Of a stretch of DNA of 64,000 nucleotides, positions 55,051 through 64,000 are shown piece by piece. The translations under genes were made by a program, and so were the position numbers. Below the pieces are notes generated by a model that saw only the letters and a list, made by a program, of their open reading frames with translations, had not been told where the DNA came from and made no database searches. The stretch is from Combretum micranthum (taxonomy: Eukaryota > Streptophyta > Magnoliopsida > Myrtales > Combretaceae). The stretch is from assembly GCA_024138025.1 (NCBI GenBank), contig JAMXBD010001194.1, positions 124,001 to 188,000 on the forward strand, read 5' to 3'. Numbering within the stretch: position 1 is the first letter of the stretch; every line of letters starts with the position of its first letter.

Positions 55051-56151
55051 ATGATGGGTAGTTTTCATGATGACTGGTAGAAGTAGTAAGAGCAAGATTG
55101 TAGGTAGAATTAGAGGTAAAAGGGCAGGGGCAGAGACAGGGTCAGTTGTGACAACACGAGTAGTTGTTGAGCTTAAATTTAGCTCTTATCCTCCTCAAAG
55201 TTCCAAACCATATTAAAATTGGCCCATTTAATACAGAACACTCAACAAATAATCAATATGATTCTACAAAAGCCCAACTTTTATAATTTATCTTGACTAA
55301 GTAGCCACCAACTAAAGTTAAAAAAATAAAGGTGAACCATAACTCAAATGGTGGTTTGATTTATTTTTTTCAGCCACTGATCTATGTGGAAAACCATAAA
55401 TTGTAAGTTTGGAGGCTGCTATTTTAAAACTCTAAATCATTATTAAGGCTTTTATGAGTTTTAGAAATTTTGAATATATGGGCAAAAAATAACACCAGTA
55501 ACTTACACAATTTTGTTTTTAGTATTTTTCAATTTTTAGTTTTTCAAAAGAAATGTCTATTTTTCTTTTTATAAAGAGATTCCCTAAAAGGAAAATGTTT
55601 ATAAAAAAAAGTCCTAAAAGAGGTTATTTTTTTAATGAAAATGTCTAAAAATATTTTTCTTTGTTTTTTTTAAAATACCTAAGAATTTTTTATTGTTGTG
55701 ACTACCCACTAGGTGCCTTTATATCTGCTAGCCAGAATCAAGTCTTCATTGTTCATTTTGATTTTTGTACAATCTTTAGTATGTTAATTCTTTTTATTTT
55801 AGAAACTTGTCAAGTTTAAGTAATTATCCATTTAAGTTTTTTATTTGCAGAAAAATCTTAAAGAGTCTTAATTTTATCCTAAGTTTTAGAAAAAACATCT
55901 AAAAGGATCCTAATTTTCAAAAAACCCCATTTATTTCTTTTCTAGTAATTTTATAAATAACTAAGTGATATCATATATAGGCCAGCAAAAACTTTATATA
56001 CACATATGTATGTGTATGTGTATGTGTCCCATATACAGGAAAAAGACAAAAAAGGTATATAAAAATTTTGTTGATGAATTTTTCTATATATGCTTCTTTA
56101 ATTTTCTTAGTTGAGATAGATAAAGAAAATTATTTATGGAGACCTAAAAGG
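55051..56151. other. No gene seen
   Basis: AT-rich, with a TATGTGTATGTGTATGTGT stretch near 56008. No recognised repeat ends. Confidence 0.5.
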
Positions 56152-56826
56152 TGTAATGGGCTTTAAACATATATATAAATATAAGTATTATTTACTTGGA
56201 CTTGACTCATGGGCTGAGTGATAGGGCCTAATGAGTCCAGTTTAATTATTGGGATGGCTTGGGGAGATTTGGCTTGGTGGGCTTGGAACAGGGATCGTTG
56301 GACCGATCTGCCGTATCCAACCTTTCTCAGTTAGGCTCATGCACACATAGGAGATGACTATAGGCCTTGGCCTATGAGGAGCTCATTCATGATAAGCATG
56401 AATTGATCTTGCTCCATCTCATCCGTCAATCACTGAGGTGATTTGACGGTCGTCATCCACGCCAAGTGCCTATAAATATTCAGTCACTCCTCCTCCTCAA
56501 AGAAGAAGAACTTTTGGGAGAGAGAAGACAAACAATATTTTGTAAAGGAGGCTCTATTCAGGAAGATCAAACAAGACAACTCAAGTGATTTCTACTCCAA
56601 CTGCTCAAGAACTGTAAGGTTGACGCGCGAGGTCTACTCAAGCTCCCTTATCTGTCACTTGTGCATTTAAGACACTGAGACTGCCTGTTCCTCCTCCCTT
56701 GTCATTCTCTCTAAGCCATCCCGTCATCAAGTGTCATTTCCTCAGCAGCATTCTAAAGTCACGTGCCAGGCGCGAAATTCACGTGACGCGTGCGTGACCA
56801 CTATCAGCAAGAACCCCGCATCTACA
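56152..56826 (+). repeat. Candidate 5' LTR of the Tat-like element
   Basis: The right end CATCTACA lies three bases before the primer site. The left end is proposed at TGTAATGGGC, giving TGTA/TACA ends, but without a partner LTR this is uncertain. A CTATAAATA box at about 56470-56478 followed by a CT-rich leader fits an LTR promoter. Confidence 0.5.
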
Positions 56827-56829
56827 TTT

Positions 56830-56848
56830 TGGCGACTCCACTGGGGAC
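56830..56848 (+). other. Primer binding site-like tract
   Basis: TGGCGACTCCACTGGGGAC directly after the LTR end. Tracts of this wording occur at the primer site of many plant Ty3/gypsy and gag-only elements. The matching tRNA is not assigned here. Confidence 0.65.
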
Positions 56849-56870
56849 TGAGGATTTTGACAGAGTCGTG

Positions 56871-58572
56871 ATGGCACCTCCAAGAAGAAAGCAGAGTAAC
56901 ACTGATGACAATGTGAACCAAGACATCAGCAACCCTAACCCCAACACTATTGATCCAGACATGCTAACATTGGAAGATGCCAACACTAATGTCAACGCTA
57001 ATCTTGCTGCCGACATGCAAGGCATCATTGTTGACAATGCACAAGTAATACATGCTATACAAGAAAGCAATGCAGAGACGACACGAACCATCTAAGAGAA
57101 CACCCGAGCTCTAAACTAGTTCTTGACTGCACTCACCTGTCTTATACGAGGGATGGCTGCTAATGTTGATGCACTCCAAGGTGCAGCCTTACCATGACCC
57201 ACCCCGGTTGTGCAGCAAAGCGCCCCCTCCTTATCACAGCTTGCTACTGCTCCTACCATTCAGGCAAATATGCCTTAAGGGGTGAATGTGCAAACCCCAT
57301 CACCACAAGTTATAGTTGAGCAGCCACTAGCCCCTGAAGAAGATAACGCAAGAGCTCAACTTGGCGGGTCGTCATCCTCACATGTACACTCTCGTACCAG
57401 CCTGAGTGAGACCATCCCTCACCTAATTCTAATCTTCCTCATGTATCAACTCCTTCAATTGTACCGGTGGCATCAGTTGCACCAGCTGTACCATCAGTAT
57501 CTGTGCCAATAGAATCCTTTATAACAAAGGAAGACTTAGACATTTATTTTAAGAAGATTCAAGCTAAGTCTTCTACAGGAGTGCTGGACTTAAAGCTTCC
57601 ATACATCACCAGATTGCCGCGAAGCCCTATCTAAAGGATTATGTTAGTCCTAAATTCATGTTGTTCGATGGCAAAAAGGGTAGCGCTAAAGAACATTTGC
57701 TAAAATTTATTGAAACATTAGAAGTTTACGGGTTTGAGGACGATTTAAAGCTGAAAGAGTTTTCTAAGTCTCTAACCGAAAAAGCATACACCTGGTATGT
57801 CAATCTCCCCCCAGGTTCCATTAACTCATGGGGAACAATGTGTAAGTTGTTCCTGGAAAAGTTCTTCTCTACTCAAGAGCGGGTTACCATCACTGATATG
57901 GGAAGAACAAGGCAAAAGCCGAAAGAAGACCTTATGGACTACATTGAGCGTTTCAGAGAATGCTCTTTGGATATTCAAGATGCTTGCGATGAGAAAGAAC
58001 TAGTGAAGATCTGCATCCAAGGGATGTTCACTGAATACGCCGTCCACCTCGAGAATCTCAATCTATGTTTCTTTGCTACTCTCATTGAGAATGCACGAAG
58101 GACCAACAACTCCGTGTCTTGACAACGCGGAGAAAGTGGAAGGTTTGGAAAGAGAGATGCAAATGTTAGCTCACTCCAAGGAGAAGACTTTAGAAACAAC
58201 AAGAAGCCAATGAACGATAAACCAATGAGCACTCCACCAGCGCTCTCATTCCCTTGCTCTATAGGGAAGGTTCATGCTGTGCTTGACCAATGGTTGAGAG
58301 ATCAAAGCATCAAGCTCCCAAGGGTCGAACGCCTCCCTAATGCAGCCGAGAAGAATGATCTGAAGTTCTATAGATTTCACAGGACTGTGGGTCATCCTAC
58401 CAAAGAGTGTTGGACACTCAAAAAGATATTCAATGAACGAGTCGATAATGGAGAACTTGTCATTGAAGGTAATGATGTACGCAATAATCCACTCCCCGCA
58501 CACAATGCTCAATGGGGTGCCGCAAGTGCTGCTCATCATGATCTAAGAACTGAAGAAGAAGAAATAAGTTAA
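56871..58572 (+). pseudogene. gag of the Tat-like element (decayed)
   Basis: ATG at 56871 begins MAPPRRKQSNTDDN in frame to a TAA at 57093. The same frame is recovered at 57282-57512. The capsid-type Retrotrans_gag region is 57658-58122: MLFDGKKGSAKEHLLKFIET, KAYTWYVNLPPGSINSWGTM, KLFLEKFFSTQERVTITDMG and LMDYIERFRECSLDIQD. The frame ends at TGA (58120-58122) where a CGA Arg codon is plausible, then continues in the same frame at 58210-58572. This carries IKLPRVERLP and FYRFHRTVGHPTKECWTLKK. Relatives have a Cys two residues before the Arg (YCRYH...HPTKxC); here it is Tyr, so the zinc site is damaged. No protease follows. Confidence 0.8.
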
Positions 58573-59605
58573 CAAAGTTGAAACTTATGTTATGCTTAAT
58601 GGAAAATGATATGTTATTTAGGAAAAGTCTATGGGATTTGAAGAAGGCTTCATGTCATTTTCAACATATTAAGAGTCTTTGTATGCAATTGCAGTTGATA
58701 TATTTTCGCCATTATTTGAATAAAATTTATGGCTTGCATTCTCAAAGCCTTTTCAGTACAATTTCTGTTGTTCTTGTTACTTTATAATTTTCTTTCGTTG
58801 CTGCAAAGTTAGGGATATGCCTCTTTAGCACACAAAGATAATTAACATGACAAGAATAGAGCATTAATTATATACGTTGCTGCTGCTTAGTAAGAGTATA
58901 ATCTCCTAAGTGCACAACCGCATGACAACATGTCAAGCTTGTGTACTGCAAACTGTTAAGAGTATTGGCTCTTAGGCGTGGTACAAGCCATTATAAAGAT
59001 AACCTCCTTGGTAACTCATACTAGGCAGTCAAGTAGTGGGAAACACCCCCTTGACTAATAAAGCTAGAAATTTGGATCCCAGGAGATAAATGCCACAATT
59101 GCTGCTTAAAGCGCAATTGAGTACTTTCTTAAAAGGGATCATTTAAATACTATCACTGGTAAGCCAAGAACCTTACTCCAATGCATAAAAATATGCTGTA
59201 AGAGGTCCCTAGATCATTGAGTCTAAGCAAGCCTCATATTCATGATAGTCGATTGCAATCATAATATCTTAAACATCACCGCTGCTTGGTAAGAGCATTG
59301 TCTCCTGAGCGCGTGATAACATGCTTTACTTATAAGTGCTGACTGGTGGAAGCATTGTCTCGCAGGGCGCATGGCGAGCGGTGTCGTACCTATACATGGT
59401 ATAAAGCAATGCCTTGGTACCACCTTCCATGCCTTAAGCCCAGGTAATGCCTTGGCATCGTGGCTTCTATGCCATAAGCTAAACTTACACCATGCCCTTT
59501 ACATTTTATAGCATGGTGGTTGATTCATAAGGTGTTTCTAATTGTAGTATATCTAATGACAAGAGAACATTGAAATAATGTCTAAACATCTACCAAAGTT
59601 GCTAT
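58573..59605 (+). other. Non-coding interior of the Tat-like element with short repeats
   Basis: Where protease would be expected there is no reading frame beyond 69 codons. The phrase GCTGCTTGGTAAGAGCATTG and variants recur near 58881, 59281 and 59335, with GCATTGTCTC-type endings and CATGGTATAAAGCAATGCC-like words. It resembles spacer sequence of large gag-only derivatives. Confidence 0.5.
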
Positions 59606-61575
59606 CACTACTAGAAAACTAGCCTTTAGAGATAGAAAATTTGCGACGGAAAATTTCTGTCTCTAAAAAATGAATTAGAGACAGATTTACGACGGATTTA
59701 TGATGACATGATTATGAATAATATTCTAATTTTTATATACTTTTGCGACGGAATTTGCGACGGATATACATTGATTTGCGACGAAAATTTTTCCGTTGCA
59801 AATTTGTCTCTGATTTTAGAGGGAAATAAATTATTTTAGCGCCAATTTCTATTTTTTTTAAATTCTGTTGCAAATTTGTCTCTAAACTAAATTATTACAT
59901 ATATGTATATATAAATAATTATGTTTAAAATTATTTTAAATTATACATATCTAATATAATATATATAAATGTGCATTATATAATAAGGACATATATTATA
60001 TTTGTAAATTAATTTTATTATATATAACTATAATATGTATAATCATTTTTTATTTACAACTAATTATATATATTTTATTTATAATATATAACATTACATT
60101 ACATATTTATATATAATAAAGTATAAATTAAAAATAGTACTTAAAAACATAAATTATATTTATATCTATTATATATTCTTTTACATAATAACTTATATAA
60201 AAACTCAAATTATACAACTTAATAAAATAGTGTATAATAATAATATAATATGTTATATGCAAGTAATATCATAAAATACTAATTAAAAATAAAGTATATT
60301 TCAATAATAATATATGTAAAATAAAATAATTAATAAAAATGTAAACTTAGTATATTTAAACATATACAAATATATAAATAATATATTAATAAAAAAAATA
60401 TATTCATATTATTTATAATTTTTTATTATATATTTATTATGACTATTCATATATTTTTTAATATAAAAAAATTAATTATATATATCTTACATAATTTATA
60501 TTTACATACTATATTTATTTAAAATATAATAACATATTTCGGGAAAAAATAATAACTATGTAAAAAATAGTATATTTAAGTAATAAAATATGTAGTATAT
60601 AATAATTAGTTATAATATTTAAATTGGTATTATATATTATTTTATTAATATAATAATGAAAAAATATTTTTATATTGTTTACATTATATTATAATTTATT
60701 AAGTGCAACAAAAATGAAATAAAAAAATAAACACATTAATTAAAAATATACAATTTATTAATTTAATATAAAATATAAATAACTAATGTAAAAAGTATAA
60801 TTATATTATATATCATTAAATATATATATATAAATTTATATGTATAACATTATTTATATTTACATAATATATAATATTTTTAATAATAATATCATATTTG
60901 GAAAAAAAAATTATAATATAATACTGAAAATATTATATTTTATAATAAATATATAATTTAAAATAATTATTATAAAATGTAAACATTGTATATATTAATA
61001 TTATATATTATTTTAATAAAATATTAATGAAAAATCCTTAATAAATATGTAAAGTGAAATTATAAAAATAAAAATAAACTATAAAAGATATATAAAATGT
61101 TTTATAGTTATAATATTGTAAATTGTGGTATCTCTTAAAAAACAGTAGTGGAACTTTACTCATGAAGATACGAATTGGTTTATCGGTTGAGTGCTTGTGA
61201 AAACTTCAATGTTAAGTGTGCTTAGTATGTAGCAATTCTATGATGGTGACCTCCTGGGAAGGATAAATAAGAGGCAAATGTGTATTTTTTTAATAATTTG
61301 TCTTAGAATCAGAGACAAATTTGCGACGGAATAATTTTATTTAATTTTTACTATTGGATATTTAAAAATAACTAATTATAAAACAGAGACAAATTTGCGA
61401 CAGAAATTTCGTAGCAAATTTGCGACGGAATATAAATCTGTCTCTAAAAGAATTAGCGACGATGATTTTTGAAACAGAAATTTGCGACGGAAATTCTGTC
61501 TCTGAAAGTCTTTAGAGAAGATTTTTCACTTTCAAAGACATTATTTTTGTCTCTAAGCCAAAATTTCTTGTAGTG
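59606..61575. mobile_element. Non-autonomous CACTA (En/Spm) element, 1970 bp
   Basis: Begins CACTACTAGAAAAC and ends TTTCTTGTAGTG (inverse CACTACAAGAAA), flanked by TAT on both sides (59603-59605 and 61576-61578), a 3-bp duplication typical of CACTA. Sub-terminal repeats built from TTTGCGACGGAAATT and TCTGTCTCTAAA occur about four times at the left (to 59885) and about six times at the right (from 61300), in both orientations; such repeats bind the transposase in this superfamily. The central 1.3 kb is extremely AT-rich and has no frame. Mobilisation would need an autonomous partner. Confidence 0.92.
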
Positions 61576-61679
61576 TATCATTGCCTCAATGAGACATGTA
61601 GCAACTTGGGAGGAGGTCATTAACAAATACAACATATAGCTCTACCACTGCAGTCATCTAAACAAAATAGTACCTTAAC

Positions 61680-62763
61680 ATGGGAATTTTCAGAAAAAGG
61701 CTAAGGATTTTGATAACCAAGTCTAGATGGAAGCATGAAGCTTGTCGCCTATGTACCGGCAAGACATGGATTTGCTTCAACATTAGTACGTTGTAAAAAA
61801 GGCCGCTTCAACATAACATTGAATTTCCCCTGATGGTGTATCCGGAATTAGTCACGCAACTAGGGCTCGATTATTGGAGCTCACCATCAATGGGGTTGTT
61901 GCACATGACAACGGGATGAGAGGAATTTTCCTTGAATGTATCTTCAGAAGTCGTGTAATCTAGGTAGAGAAGCATAGTTTCTTCTTATCATCTCGAGCGA
62001 GCTTTAGAGTAGCTAGTAAAGATGCTTCGAGGTGGCGCTCTTCGCGTGAAGTTGCAACTGCAGTGGCATTAGTCACCCTAAAATAGTGTAGGTTCAGAAG
62101 CATGACCACGTCTTCAAGAGTATGTGATATCTCCCCCCATGCAGTAATAAATGTATGAGTCTACGTGCTCTAGCGAGAGATGATGGCACGCCATACTTCC
62201 ATCTTGTTTATGCTGACAAGCCACAAACGAGCAAAAGTGATAATGGCATCATAGACTTTGGCTTGTTTCAGTAGCTTCACGTATTCCAGCTGGTCAGTGA
62301 TGTAGTCTACCTAGTCACTCCATCCAGGTGTCAGCTCCTTAAGAAATGGGAAGTGTGTACTAGAAAGTGGTAGCTCCTTCCTCTCGATTCTGAAACGTAG
62401 CACTGAGTCCCCCCTAATGGTGCTCCTTGAATCGGCACCCGGCTCGGGCTCGATTAATCGGAAATCACCATCAGTAGGGGGAGTTGCACATAACTTGAGG
62501 CGAGAAGCCTTGTCCCAACACGTATCTTCAGAAATTGTGTCGTCTACCCATTGGTCTCGCGGAAGCTGAATTTGTGGTGGATTACCATCCTGGCACACCA
62601 GCAAGTCCCTTTGTTTGATGACTTCAACAGTTGGTGCCGGCCTAGCTTTGGTTTCTTTTTGTTTGGCCATTTGGACTCCGGTGGCTTGATTGCTTCCTGT
62701 TTCCATCGGTTTGACAACTGCAGTACGTTGAACTTGGCTTTTCTTTCCCTCTTTTGCCATCAA
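61680..62763 (-). pseudogene. Plant mobile domain (PMD, aminotransferase-like) frame, antisense, decayed
   Basis: The minus frame opens at ATG 62763 with a Lys/Gln/Thr-rich leader and a segment CWDKASRLKLCATPPTDGDF. The PMD signature follows: KELTPGWSD, stop, VDYITDQLEYVKLLKQAKVYD (62220-62340), KMEVWRAIISR (about 62170-62205), and THTFITAWGEISHTLEDVVM (62101-62160), then LLNLHYF. 'THTFxTxWGExxxTLEDV' is the hallmark of PMD proteins such as MAIN/MAIL family members and transposon-borne copies. PMD proteins of the host act in gene silencing and genome stability; the role of transposon copies is unknown. Stops at 62311-62313 and 62170-62172 replace expected Trp codons. The strand is opposite to gag. 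Confidence 0.75.
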
Positions 62764-63020
62764 TTTCTATTGGTCCTTTAGTGAGCTAATGCTTACAAAA
62801 AAAAAAAAAAAAAAAAAGGAGGTTCTAAAAAAAAAAAAAAATTGCATCGCATTCATCATTCAAGATGAGTATGTTTGGTATATGAAAAGCTTGGGGTTGC
62901 TCAAAATTTGAGTTTGTATTAATTTGCGAAAATTAGTAAACATATTGGATATACTCATCAAAAAGGGATGTTATCTCCAAAGTAGTATAAAAAAAAAAAA
63001 AAAATTGATGGAGAAAAAAA

Positions 63021-63475
63021 ATGGATAGTTGGCCTATCAATATACGAAGGAACAATGTACCTGTTTTGTCTCTGCTATACAAAGTTGATAGATGTGCGCC
63101 TACGGCTAGAATCGAACTTCGGTCTATCGAGAAGGATATGAATACCTTTACAAAATTATGGTGCCTGGATCCTTATGGAAAGTGGCAAGAGTTTGAAATA
63201 TAGAGCTTATTGCGCTCGAAGAAGAACACAATGCTACCAACATTTATCTCCATGATCACGAATTATGGAAGACACGACAGAGGGAGATTCACACGGTGTT
63301 GTCTAGCTCATCTTTCTTGCTGAGTGCGGATGCTACAGCATATCTTGCTCGAGCCTCTCCTCTCTCTGTGTACACGAGGGACTTCTTCTTCCTCCTTCCA
63401 ATGCTCAATAAACAGACTCCTCAGCCTTTAGCAAGGATCAAATCCGTGTACAGGGTCGAGGTAGAGGATGATTAA
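63021..63475 (+). pseudogene. Unidentified coding-like region with one frameshift
   Basis: ATG at 63021 opens a 60-codon frame with VPVLSLLYKVDRCAP and DMNTFTKLWCLDPYGKWQEF ending at TAG (63201). A second frame is open from 63197 to TAA (63473-63475) for 92 codons: ELIALEEEHNATNIYLHDHE, WKTRQREIHTVL, ATAYLARASPLSVYTRDFFF. Codon composition and smooth sense across the overlap suggest one protein of about 150 residues with a frameshift near 63200. It is divergent from the PMD frame, 258 bp apart. No domain is recognised. It may be an extra frame of the Tat-like element. Confidence 0.5.
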
Positions 63476-64000
63476 GGACACGTCATCGTCAAGAAACAAA
63501 TTTTTTTCTGCCATGCATCGCTAATGCCGCTGCACAGTTTGGCTAAGCTTTACTGTTGTTCGACAAGTTATAACCTGAAAGTAACACAGCTCCAAGATTA
63601 GAACAGTTGAGAAATAGGAAATAATGATAATGATAATGAAAAGAGACTTGTCAAAATTTGTGGCTGGGTCGAGACTGAGAATGCTATGTTTGCTTTAGAT
63701 CTCTGTGCTTATTAGTAGAAGAGGAATGCCGAATATGAAGTTCAAGGAAAGTCGTACATGTAACCGCATACGTACATGGATGAATGCGTGTATATATATA
63801 TGTATATATATTTACATAAAGGAGAATAAAGTCATCACGAAATTTTTCCAACCGGAAGGAAGCATCAATAATCAAGTTCAGATACATGTTTGCCATAAAG
63901 AAAGATTATGAACCTTACTGTATTTTGTTTTGCGGCCGTGCGTGCGAGATCCTTAATTCAGGAGTTCGTTACAGACACGGGTATTACTACTGCACCTCAG
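63476..64000. other. No gene seen to the window end
   Basis: Contains a (TA)n-like tract near 63791-63811. No LTR matching 56152-56826 was found. Confidence 0.5.

Larger units (their letters stand above)
56152..64000 (+). mobile_element. Probable Tat-like Ty3/gypsy derivative, 3' end outside window
   Basis: In order on the plus strand: a candidate 5' LTR, a primer-site-like tract, a gag gene, non-coding sequence with a nested CACTA element, a minus-strand plant mobile domain gene and a plus-strand unknown frame. Protease, RT and integrase were not found. Extra antisense frames near the 3' end are known in plant Tat-lineage elements, and some plant Ty3/gypsy elements are known to have captured mobile domains. 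Treating all these parts as one element is an inference, because no 3' LTR lies in the window. Confidence 0.5.

Overview
The window is nuclear DNA of a flowering plant, most likely a eudicot. It is AT-rich and is built largely from plant transposable elements in many states of decay: Ty3/gypsy and Ty1/copia retrotransposons, solo LTRs, LINE relics, PIF/Harbinger, hAT and CACTA DNA transposons. The only host gene that looks intact is a spliced, secreted GH18 (class V type) chitinase. No rRNA, tRNA, CRISPR or prokaryotic feature was seen. The species cannot be named from the sequence.

Layout. 1-7161: a non-autonomous minus-strand LTR retrotransposon with a tRNA-Asp primer site, gag-like remnants and related minisatellites in its LTRs and interior. 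8242-12152: a 3.9 kb solo LTR that splits an exon-like reading frame. 12.5-14.4 kb: the first half of a copia element. 15.6-18.0 kb: block A, a partial copy of the chitinase upstream region without the gene. 19.6-20.1 kb: a GRF zinc-finger relic. 21009-24686: a second solo LTR of the first family. 24.8-30.0 kb: a decayed PIF/Harbinger element (transposase plus Myb/SANT-like protein) whose end is tandemly duplicated, each duplicate carrying a hAT-type MITE.

30.2-37.1 kb: block B with the intact chitinase. 37.1-38.1 kb: LINE debris. 38.2-52.3 kb: block C, a tandem copy of B, expanded by a 1.7 kb solo LTR and a 5.5 kb gypsy element, both with target site duplications whose empty sites survive in sister blocks. 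The chitinase in C is a pseudogene (one nonsense codon and one 1-bp frameshift). Blocks B and C without the two large insertions are both about 6.9 kb long.

52.8-55.1 kb: LINE RNase H and copia RT debris. From about 56.15 kb to the window end: a probable Tat-like Ty3/gypsy derivative with LTR, primer site and sense gag, then a nested 1970 bp CACTA element, an antisense plant-mobile-domain reading frame and an unidentified divergent reading frame. No pol region and no 3' LTR were seen.

The genes do not form a joint pathway. The common theme is one chitinase locus duplicated in tandem and then invaded by transposons. No convincing new system was found. The most unusual items are the antisense mobile-domain frame, the minisatellite shared by LTR and interior, the repeated hairpin-plus-polypurine module, and a recurrent Trp-to-stop decay pattern across unrelated elements.
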